A DNA stretch of 11,106 nt from JBDRHL01 sp043816955 (GTDB lineage Bacteria > Planctomycetota > Phycisphaerae > Sedimentisphaerales > CAYZTY01), in assembly GCA_043816955.1 (NCBI GenBank), contig JBDRHL010000165.1, positions 1 through 11,106 on the forward strand, read 5' to 3'. The notes beneath the pieces were generated by a model. The model did no database searches. It saw only the letters and a program-made list of their open reading frames with translations, and was not told the origin of the DNA. Position 1 is the first letter of the stretch. Each line of letters starts with the position of its first letter. This document shows, piece by piece, positions 4,934-11,106 of the stretch. Position numbers and translations under genes: made by a program.

Positions 4934-7594
4934 ATGGCCAGATATACAGACTTTGATATTCCAATTATTATTGCGGGGGTGAAATTCCGTAATCCTTTCT
5001 ACGTATCGTCCGGCCCGACAACAATGTCAATTGAGCAACTTGAAAGAATTGACCAGTGTGGCTGGGCAGGAGCTTCACTTAAGCTTACGATTGATCCGGC
5101 TCCATATATCAACAGACGACCGCGCTATGGATACTATTCCGAAAAAAAGTTTCTGTCATTCACCGCGGAAAAACGTCTGGTTCTTGATGAACTGCTGAAA
5201 CTTATTGAGCAGGGACGGAAACGGGCCAAAAACCTTGTGCTTTTTTCCAATATAACTTATTCAGGTGATAAAGGCATTGAGGGTTGGGCCGGTATGGCCA
5301 GAAAATGTGAAGAAGCCGGGGCACATATTAACGAGCTTAATATGTGCTGCCCGAACATGTCGTTTAACGTGGAACTGACCGGAAAGGGTATCAGCGGACC
5401 CAAAACCGGTGCCAGTCTCGGACAGAATGAACAGGCAATTGCCGCTATTGTCAAAGCAGTAAAAGAGGAAACCAGTATTCCACTTTTTGTAAAGATTACG
5501 CCCGAAGGGGGCCGACAGGCAGACATTGCCAAGGCTGCTTTAGAGGCTGGTGCTGATGCAGTGGGCGGCAATGCAAACCGCTTGGGTGTTCCCCCGATTG
5601 ACATTTATAATCCGACAAAATCAATGTATTACCTGCAGGAAGAAATCGGGATGGCCTGCATGAACGGTGAGTGGTTAAAACCGCTGGCGTTGCGGGATGT
5701 CTACGAGATGAGGAAAACATGTGGCCCGGAAGCGGTTCTTACTGCTACCGGCGGCGTAACTACTTGGCAGGATGCGGCAGAGATGATGATGTGTGGTGCT
5801 GACCTTGTTGGAATTTGTACCGCGACTTTGGTGTATGGATTTGGCTTCATGGGCGAATTCATACATGGTTTCAAGGAATACATGAAACAAAACAATTATA
5901 ATAAACCACTTGATATGCGTGACATTCTTGTGTCGGCGATTACTTCGGCACCAGAGTTGACAATCTACGAAGGCAATGCTCAAATAATTAATTCTGGCCT
6001 TGTTGCTCCATGCACCTATGCTTGCCCCAATTCAGTTCCTGCTCAGGGATTTGTCCGCAAAGTTGCCCAAGAAGAGTTTGAAGAAGCATACCAGCTTATA
6101 ATGTCCTGTTCGCCACTTCAGAGTATCTGTGGAAAAGTCTGCGATGCTGCCTGCGAAGTTGAATGCACACGCAGTCTTTTGGATGAGGCGATAATGATTC
6201 GTGAAATAAAGCGATTTGTGCTGGAAATGGCGAGGAAAGAAGGTTGGACGCCTCGCATACTTGACGTCAAAAACCATAGCAAAAACAAAAAAGTTGCGGT
6301 TATAGGCTCCGGTCCCGCAGGACTTGCCTGCGCTTATGACCTAGCCCGAGCAGGTTACAGTGTTACAATATTTGAAGCTTTGTCAAAGTTTGGCGGAATG
6401 CTCACGTCGTGTATTCCGGCGTTCAGAATCGGAGAGGAAGACATTGAAAGAGAACTCAATATAATTAAGGCAGTTGGTGTAGAATTCGGAGCCAATACTA
6501 TATTCGGTAAAGACATAACCATCAAAAGCCTCAAAGATAGTGGTTTCGAAGGAATATTCCTGGGCATAGGCGCACAACAACCTGTTAACCTTGGTATCAA
6601 AGGGGAAAATATTGAGGGTTGCATGACCGCTGTGGATTTCCTTAAAGCGGTTTCCGATAAGGCAAAACCCTGCGTGGGTAAGCGCGTGGCTGTTATAGGA
6701 GGAGGCTTCACAGCTATAGATTCGGCTCGTACTGCCGTAAGACTTGGCGCAAAGGAAGTCTTTGTGCTTTACAGGAGGACCCGAGATGAAATGCCGGTAG
6801 CTGCAGAGGAGGTACAGCAGGCCGAAGAAGAAGGTATAAAAATAATGTATCTTGTTTCGCCAGTGGAAATCGTTGGCAAAAGCAAGGTCGAGAAAATAAA
6901 GATGCTTAATTACGTGCTGGGCGAAAAGGATGAATCAGGCAGGCGTTGCTTTTTGAAGGTCTCAGGAACAGAATTTACTCTTGATGTTGACAGTGTAATA
7001 GTTGCTGTGAGCCAGGCACTTTCCACTGAGTTTGGTGAGAACCTTCAGCTTACCGCGTGGAACACAATAAAGGTGGATGAAGTTACATGTGTGACCAATA
7101 TTGAAGGCGTGTCTGCCGGCGGGGATTGTGTCAGGGGTCCCAAGAATGTGATTACTGCAATTGCTGACGGAAAACGTGCTGCGGTTTCTATCGACCGCTA
7201 CCTTTCCGGGGAAGATGCAATGCTGAGATACGACAGTGAAAAGATCATAATTGATAAGGAAAAAGTGTTGCAGCGAACTGGCAATAAACCTCGCAAACAC
7301 CGAGTTGATATCGAACCGACTGCACCATCTATACGCAGGACAAATTTTGAAGAATACATGCCTACTTTGACTAGGGAGCAGGCTGTTGAAGAAGCCAAAC
7401 GTTGCTTGGCATGCGGCTGTGGCGCTGGCTGTGAGGTATGCAAGGATATCTGTATGCAGTTTGCCTGGAGCATGAACCCGCAGGGCAGGGTAGTGCTTGA
7501 CAAAGAAAAGTGCGTTGCCTGTGGTATGTGCATCCATCGCTGCCCGAATGAGAACATTGAAATGATACAAACTGGCACAAAGAATCTTACTTGA
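4934..7594 (+). CDS. PreA-PreT-like fusion: FMN domain, FAD/NAD(P)H domain and C-terminal ferredoxin domain
   Basis: The protein has 886 residues. Residues 1-330 form a dihydroorotate/dihydropyrimidine dehydrogenase-type FMN barrel: N136-M-C-C139-P-N matches the active-site NLSCP loop (C139 at the catalytic Cys position), K187 lies in VKITP, and GG 273-274 plus CTA 295-297 are at the FMN phosphate site. Residues 355-435 are a GltD/PreT-type Fe-S helical domain (C360, C364, C403, C407, C411). The FAD site G458-S-G-PAG463 begins the FAD domain, and GGGFTAID at 589-596 with YRR at 613-615 marks NAD(P)H binding. GGD at 729-731 lies in the FAD C-terminal motif. Residues 824-870 carry ten cysteines, including a standard CxxCxxCxxxCP ferredoxin motif (C860, C863, C866, C870). 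Electrons should run from NAD(P)H through FAD and Fe-S to FMN, or in reverse. Compared with mammalian DPD the FMN and FAD halves are swapped. The pyrimidine-contact residues are only partly kept, so the substrate is probably not uracil. The start ATG has only a weak upstream TAGG. Confidence 0.9.
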   Translation: MARYTDFDIPIIIAGVKFRNPFYVSSGPTTMSIEQLERIDQCGWAGASLKLTIDPAPYINRRPRYGYYSEKKFLSFTAEKRLVLDELLKLIEQGRKRAKNLVLFSNITYSGDKGIEGWAGMARKCEEAGAHINELNMCCPNMSFNVELTGKGISGPKTGASLGQNEQAIAAIVKAVKEETSIPLFVKITPEGGRQADIAKAALEAGADAVGGNANRLGVPPIDIYNPTKSMYYLQEEIGMACMNGEWLKPLALRDVYEMRKTCGPEAVLTATGGVTTWQDAAEMMMCGADLVGICTATLVYGFGFMGEFIHGFKEYMKQNNYNKPLDMRDILVSAITSAPELTIYEGNAQIINSGLVAPCTYACPNSVPAQGFVRKVAQEEFEEAYQLIMSCSPLQSICGKVCDAACEVECTRSLLDEAIMIREIKRFVLEMARKEGWTPRILDVKNHSKNKKVAVIGSGPAGLACAYDLARAGYSVTIFEALSKFGGMLTSCIPAFRIGEEDIERELNIIKAVGVEFGANTIFGKDITIKSLKDSGFEGIFLGIGAQQPVNLGIKGENIEGCMTAVDFLKAVSDKAKPCVGKRVAVIGGGFTAIDSARTAVRLGAKEVFVLYRRTRDEMPVAAEEVQQAEEEGIKIMYLVSPVEIVGKSKVEKIKMLNYVLGEKDESGRRCFLKVSGTEFTLDVDSVIVAVSQALSTEFGENLQLTAWNTIKVDEVTCVTNIEGVSAGGDCVRGPKNVITAIADGKRAAVSIDRYLSGEDAMLRYDSEKIIIDKEKVLQRTGNKPRKHRVDIEPTAPSIRRTNFEEYMPTLTREQAVEEAKRCLACGCGAGCEVCKDICMQFAWSMNPQGRVVLDKEKCVACGMCIHRCPNENIEMIQTGTKNLT

Positions 7595-7694
7595 CAGAAG
7601 AAAATAGTCAAGTTGTGTAAAATTGCTGCTGGGAATAATGTTGGATTGGTGAATATTATTCCAGAGTTTTCCTGTTGGAAGGATAAATATCTCT
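7595..7694 (+). other. 100-base spacer with perfect 8-bp inverted repeat
   Basis: This is the widest gap within the rightward operon. GGAATAAT at 7632-7639 is mirrored by ATTATTCC at 7655-7662 with a 15-base spacer. No T-tract follows, so it does not look like an intrinsic terminator. It could be an operator, an mRNA processing or stabilising hairpin, or chance in A+T-rich DNA. A GGAAGG at 7678-7683 is a usable ribosome site for the next gene. Confidence 0.4.
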
Positions 7695-8888
7695 ATGACC
7701 GCTTCAGGAAAAGTTCGTATTGGCATGGTCGGTGCAGGTTTTGCGGCTAGCTTTCACTTTGAATGTCTGCGCAGAGTTTATGGGTTTGATGTTGAGATAT
7801 CTGGAGTAACTTCATTACATGCCGAGAATCGTGAGAGATTCGCTCTCGAACATAATATTAAAGCTTATGACAACGTAGAAAAAATGCTCGAACATATTGA
7901 TGTTCTGGATGTGTGTTCGCCGCCATACGCTCATCAGGAGGCTATTACAACAGCTGCTCAGGCTGCCAAAGGAATAATATGTGAAAAACCATTGACTGGT
8001 TGTTTCGGTCCCAAGGATGCAGATGAGAGATTTTACGGCAACAAGGCGGGCAAAAAAGAGATGCTCAGTGAATTGGTAGCTCGTCTTGAAAGCATCGCCG
8101 AGACTGTTCGCAGCAACAACGTGTTTTTTGGCTATGCGGAAAATTACGTATATGCGCCTAGTATTCAAAAGGAGCGGGAGATCATCGAAAAAACCGGCGC
8201 TCAAATTTTACGCATATTAGGCGAGGAATCGCACAGTGGCTCAGCTTCGCCTGTTTATGGTATCTGGCGTTTTGCCGGAGGTGGATCACTTATCGGAAAG
8301 AGTTGTCATCCTCTCGGCGGAGCGTTGTACTTAAAACAGATCGAGGGTCTGGCAAGAAAAGCAAAGCCAATCAGGCCGTGTACTGTAAGTGCCAGGACTC
8401 ATGAGATTACAAGATCACCCGGGTATGTTGACGCAGGTTTTATTCGCACGGATTATCATGATGTTGAGGATTATGGTATTATGCATGTTGTTTTCGACGA
8501 CGGCACAGTTGCTGATATTATTGCCAGTGAATTGGTCCTCGGGGGGCTTTACGACTTTGTTGAAGTATTTGGAAATAACCATCGAACGCGATGCCGGATA
8601 AGCCCAACCAATCTGGTTGATACGTTCAATCCTCGTGAGGAGCAATATAAGGATATATATGTTGTGGAAAAGATTAACACAAAGCAGGGTTGGTCACAGG
8701 CTGCGCCTGATGAGAATTTTACCATAGGCTACCAGACAGAAATGCAGGATTTTATTTGTTGTGCCGTGACAGGACAACGACCGCAATCGGGCCTTGAACT
8801 GGCTCTGGATACAACGGCTACTATTTACGCAGCATATCTATCCGCGGAGAACAAAGGAAAGGAAATTGAGATTCCGATAACATGGTAA
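7695..8888 (+). CDS. Gfo/Idh/MocA-family oxidoreductase (second, with insertion)
   Basis: The protein has 397 residues, longer than typical members. The Rossmann domain has the standard turn G10-MVGAGFAASFH and EKPL at 97-100. Directly after EKPL there is an insertion of about 25 residues (roughly 101-125, charged, with GPKDADERF), which accounts for part of the extra length. The second domain has AENYVYAPS at 148-156 and GGGSLIGKSCHP at 195-206; H205 is the catalytic-position histidine, while the usual Asp is replaced by Gly201. It is related to the first member at 3840-4898: both begin KVRIG-VG--FAA-FH, share the -APS- segment and end in a Trp. The two probably oxidise and reduce, or act in sequence on, different forms of the same sugar-like ring; that is inference. 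GGAAGG upstream supports the ATG. Confidence 0.9.
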   Translation: MTASGKVRIGMVGAGFAASFHFECLRRVYGFDVEISGVTSLHAENRERFALEHNIKAYDNVEKMLEHIDVLDVCSPPYAHQEAITTAAQAAKGIICEKPLTGCFGPKDADERFYGNKAGKKEMLSELVARLESIAETVRSNNVFFGYAENYVYAPSIQKEREIIEKTGAQILRILGEESHSGSASPVYGIWRFAGGGSLIGKSCHPLGGALYLKQIEGLARKAKPIRPCTVSARTHEITRSPGYVDAGFIRTDYHDVEDYGIMHVVFDDGTVADIIASELVLGGLYDFVEVFGNNHRTRCRISPTNLVDTFNPREEQYKDIYVVEKINTKQGWSQAAPDENFTIGYQTEMQDFICCAVTGQRPQSGLELALDTTATIYAAYLSAENKGKEIEIPITW

Positions 8889-8921
8889 TGAATCATACTA
8901 TATTTTGAAAGACAAACAGAA

Positions 8922-10070
8922 ATGAGTCAAGATGTAACGAAATTCAGTGAAATCAAATCCGCTGAGAAATGTCTTTATGACGGCCTTTCGCTTGGTGAGG
9001 TCATGCTAAGGCTGGATCCTTTTGATGCCCCTACTGCCCTTGCAAGCCGAATGAGAGTTTTTCAGGGTGGAGGTGAAACAAACGTTGCGTGTGGACTGGC
9101 TCACACTTTTGGTTTGCGTTCAGCGGTTATAACAGCCCTGGTAGATGATGAGGTTGGCAGGAATATTCGCAACCAGCTTCGAGCAGCAGGAGTGGATACG
9201 AGCAGAATCATCTGGTTTAATAACAAAAATGATGGTTCAAGGTTTTCTACTGACCAAAAAGGTACTTTGATGAACGGTATTAATTTTACCTATGTGGGCA
9301 AGGGAGTAATCCCATCCAACACTTGTTATTACAGGGCCCATTCGGCCATTAGACAAATCCAAAAGGGAGATATTGACTGGGATACGCTATTTGGCCAAAA
9401 TGGTGTCAGGGTTTTTAATACCGGCGGCATCTTTACTTTAATTTCGCCTTCTTCCTGTGAAGTAGCTCTTGAAGCTGTAGAAAAAGCAAACAGATATGGA
9501 ACATTTGTGGCTGCTGATCTTAACTATAGGTCTAAGGTGGAACCTGATAAGAACCGCGCAAGAAAAATTAATCAGCAAATAGCGCCTCATCTGGGTTTTC
9601 TTGTTGGTAATGATTCAGATTTGAGCGATGCCCTTGGTTATGAAACAAAAATAAGCAAAGGGGCAGGATTTGAAGAATGGCTGCAGGCATATAGAGAAAC
9701 GGTAGTTAAAGTATCCAAAGATTTTTCGAATCTCAGCCTGATAGGAACCCAGTGGCGTGGTGCCCATAATGCTGATTTGATCAACTGGGGTGCTGTTCTG
9801 TACGATGTAACAGCAGATCAATTGCACGTAGCACCGCTCAGGGAAAACATTCCGATTAAGGACAGGACGGGGGGCGGTGATTCTTTTGCTTCCGGAGTGA
9901 TCGCGGCTATCCTGAAAGGCAAAGCTCTTGATATCGCCGTGCAATGGGGAGCAGCACACGGTATTCTTGTTCAGGAAACACCTGGCGATATTACGATGAT
10001 TGAGGAGAATATTGTGCTGACTGAAGTCAAAAGGGCAGCGGTTGGTGGCGGGGTTAAAGCCACCAGGTAA
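8922..10070 (+). CDS. kdgK: PfkB-family sugar kinase, 2-keto-3-deoxygluconate kinase type
   Basis: This ATP-dependent kinase of the ribokinase/PfkB family has 382 residues, somewhat longer than most KDG kinases because of extra N-terminal residues. PfkB signature 1 is around G49-G-G-E-T-N54 with NVACGLAHTFG. Substrate-side YYRAHSAIRQI lies at 136-146 and DLNYR at 199-203, both typical of KDG kinases. Signature 2 is D314-R-T-G-G-G-D320-SFASG; D320 is the catalytic base and GGGD replaces the more common GAGD. The expected reaction phosphorylates 2-keto-3-deoxy-D-gluconate (or a close isomer) to the 6-phospho acid, feeding the aldolase encoded 30 bases downstream. It follows the preceding gene by 33 bases with a weak ribosome site. 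Other sugar kinases of the family are possible, but the aldolase neighbour favours KDG. Confidence 0.85.
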   Translation: MSQDVTKFSEIKSAEKCLYDGLSLGEVMLRLDPFDAPTALASRMRVFQGGGETNVACGLAHTFGLRSAVITALVDDEVGRNIRNQLRAAGVDTSRIIWFNNKNDGSRFSTDQKGTLMNGINFTYVGKGVIPSNTCYYRAHSAIRQIQKGDIDWDTLFGQNGVRVFNTGGIFTLISPSSCEVALEAVEKANRYGTFVAADLNYRSKVEPDKNRARKINQQIAPHLGFLVGNDSDLSDALGYETKISKGAGFEEWLQAYRETVVKVSKDFSNLSLIGTQWRGAHNADLINWGAVLYDVTADQLHVAPLRENIPIKDRTGGGDSFASGVIAAILKGKALDIAVQWGAAHGILVQETPGDITMIEENIVLTEVKRAAVGGGVKATR

Positions 10071-10100
10071 ATCGACAGCAATTGTTTTGGAGTTTGGCAG

Positions 10101-10868
10101 ATGGCAGAATGCAGCAGAAACAGAAGTCACGTTGACAGAGTAATCCGAAGAAGCGGCATAGTCGTGGTAATGAACAAGAAACACGTCCAAAAGCCCGAAC
10201 ATATGGTTACTACCATGTGGGAGATTTATAAGGCCGGTTATATTGCCGAATGTACTTTCAGGATTGATGAAGGTATTCTGAAGGAAGCTATGCAGGAACT
10301 GACAAAAAAACGATCGGAGTGTCTTGAAGACCCCTTTGTTCTGGGTGTCGGCAGCGTGATTAATCCAAGGGAACTGGAATCAGCGATAGAGATGGGGTTT
10401 GATATGGTAGTAGCTCCTGCAAATGTAATGGGTGGTTACGGTACAGGCTATGAGTTTGTTAAGCTCTGTCGACAGGAAAATGTTTTTAGTGCACCGGCTG
10501 TGTTTACACCCACGGAATTGCAGTATTTCATCGAAAGGCCGGATGGTCTGGAACCTGACGCAATTAAGATATTTCCAGCTGACAGTCACGGACCGACCGG
10601 CATAAAGAGCTTGTTAGCTCCTTATGTGCGTCCAAGACACACCGGTAGAATTATTATGCCCACTGGCGGTGTTGACTATGAGACAGGCCCAAAATATCAG
10701 GAGGCAATCAGGGTAAATGGGTATGCGCCGGTACTGGGGATGTCTGCTCCACTTAAGCTGGTCGAAAAAGAGCAGAAACCCGGGGATGTTGAAACTATTC
10801 GCAAATCTCTTGCTGAATTCAAGACCATGCTGAAGTTGGAAAACAAATCTCTCAACGGGAAAGAGTAA
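10101..10868 (+). CDS. eda: KDPG/KDPGal-type aldolase (2-keto-3-deoxy-6-phosphogluconate aldolase family)
   Basis: This is a class I aldolase of 255 residues, longer than the roughly 210 of E. coli Eda because of extensions at both ends. E50 and R54 in AECTFR correspond to the catalytic Glu and Arg of the E-x-T-x-R motif. FTPTE at 135-139 is the TPTE motif. K156 in IKIFPA is the Schiff-base lysine, and TGGV at 188-191 binds phosphate. It should cleave 2-keto-3-deoxy-6-phosphogluconate, or the galactonate epimer, to pyruvate and glyceraldehyde-3-phosphate. GGAG at 10089-10092, eight bases ahead, supports the ATG. As last gene of the operon, after the kinase, it completes the entry into central metabolism. 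Substrate stereochemistry cannot be read from the sequence. Confidence 0.9.
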   Translation: MAECSRNRSHVDRVIRRSGIVVVMNKKHVQKPEHMVTTMWEIYKAGYIAECTFRIDEGILKEAMQELTKKRSECLEDPFVLGVGSVINPRELESAIEMGFDMVVAPANVMGGYGTGYEFVKLCRQENVFSAPAVFTPTELQYFIERPDGLEPDAIKIFPADSHGPTGIKSLLAPYVRPRHTGRIIMPTGGVDYETGPKYQEAIRVNGYAPVLGMSAPLKLVEKEQKPGDVETIRKSLAEFKTMLKLENKSLNGKE

Positions 10869-10871
10869 TCG

Positions 10872-10903
10872 AACCGGTCTGAAATCAGATTGGCCTGGTT
10901 TTT
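10872..10903 (+). terminator. Possible first hairpin after the operon
   Basis: Just after the aldolase stop, AACC (10872-10875) can pair with GGTT (10897-10900) and TCTGA (10878-10882) with TCAGA (10885-10889), followed by a short run of T to 10903. The stem is interrupted, so it is at best a weak terminator ahead of the strong one. Confidence 0.3.
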
Positions 10904-10905
10904 GC

Positions 10906-10948
10906 AAAAATAGCGTGACGGCTAAGATGATGCCGCCACGCTATTTTT
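10906..10948. terminator. Strong bidirectional intrinsic terminator
   Basis: AAAAATAGCGTG (10906-10917) pairs perfectly with CACGCTATTTTT (10937-10948). Inside it CGGC (10919-10922) pairs with GCCG (10932-10935), leaving a nine-base loop. The A-run on one side and T-run on the other make it work in both directions. This fits its position between the rightward operon and a convergent gene end at 10978. Confidence 0.85.
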
Positions 10949-10977
10949 GATTCTACAAAACTTCTGTAATACCAATT

Positions 10978-11106
10978 TTAGTTATTGATTGCCGATTCAA
11001 TCCAAGGAAGAAGGCATAAAGAACGGATGGTTTCTGGCTGGCAAGTAACAGCACACCAAGCCTTACCAACGTCCTTGTCTAACTGATCGGCTGTATCGAA
11101 AACTTG
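10978..11106 (-). CDS. C-terminal end of an unidentified convergent gene (partial at window edge)
   Basis: On the minus strand a frame is open from the window edge to TAA at 10980-10978, giving 42 residues with the features KAWCAVTCQPETIRSLC and PWIESAI. I do not recognise the family. The aromatic-rich tail could belong to a transposase or another enzyme, but I will not name it. Support for it being real is the undisturbed frame to the edge and the bidirectional terminator 30 bases beyond its stop. With only 129 bases the frame could still be chance. Confidence 0.4.
   Translation of the reverse strand, partial: QVFDTADQLDKDVGKAWCAVTCQPETIRSLCLLPWIESAINN

Noticed and set aside
4934..7594. Loss of the catalytic cysteine in the FMN domain, suggested by ASLGQ where DPD has ACGQ
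   Set aside because: The catalytic Cys of DPD and class 1 DHODs is in the NLSCP loop, and that position is Cys139 here, so it is conserved.
6962..7726. Open frame of 254 codons on the minus strand
   Set aside because: It is antisense to the conserved FAD and ferredoxin domains of the fusion protein; its composition is what the complement of that gene gives.
10614..10907. Open frame of 97 codons on the minus strand over the aldolase end
   Set aside because: It overlaps the catalytic end of the aldolase antisense and runs into the imperfect hairpin after the operon; there is no independent support.

Overview
The window is one catabolic-looking gene island of moderate G+C. A TetR-type regulator sits in the middle and is divergently arranged: three genes run leftward (regulator, short-chain dehydrogenase, D-2-hydroxyacid dehydrogenase, 178-2652) and six run rightward (carbamoyltransferase-fold protein, Gfo/Idh/MocA oxidoreductase, a large FMN/FAD/Fe-S fusion oxidoreductase, a second Gfo/Idh/MocA oxidoreductase, a PfkB-family 2-keto-3-deoxygluconate kinase and a KDPG-type aldolase, 2839-10868). 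The left edge holds the last codons of an IS630-type transposase (1-129). The right edge holds the last codons of an unidentified convergent gene (10978-11106), separated from the operon by a strong bidirectional terminator. No RNA genes, CRISPR array or transporter were seen.

The organism is a bacterium with ordinary Shine-Dalgarno sites and a good sigma-70-type promoter. The density of Gfo/Idh/MocA oxidoreductases beside sugar-acid enzymes is typical of Planctomycetota/Kiritimatiellota/Lentisphaerota-type polysaccharide degraders. The sequence alone does not settle this, and the taxonomic guess is weak.

How the genes may work together: the short-chain dehydrogenase resembles SDR-type fructuronate reductase/mannonate oxidoreductase, and the kinase and aldolase are the last two steps of the KDG -> KDPG -> pyruvate + glyceraldehyde-3-phosphate route. 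The cluster therefore ends in central metabolism through a 2-keto-3-deoxy sugar acid. The unusual part is upstream. A carbamoyltransferase homologue has lost the ornithine-recognition signatures. A dihydropyrimidine-dehydrogenase-like protein has a permuted domain order (FMN domain first, FAD/NADPH domain second, ferredoxin domain last). Two related Gfo/Idh/MocA dehydrogenases flank that fusion. None of this fits plain uronate catabolism or plain pyrimidine catabolism.

The best working idea, which is inference only, is a pathway for a nitrogen-containing or otherwise modified sugar acid. In it the Gfo/Idh enzymes oxidise the ring, the fusion enzyme reduces (or oxidises) a C=C or C=N bond, the carbamoyltransferase homologue makes or breaks a carbamoyl group, and the carbon skeleton leaves as a 2-keto-3-deoxy acid.
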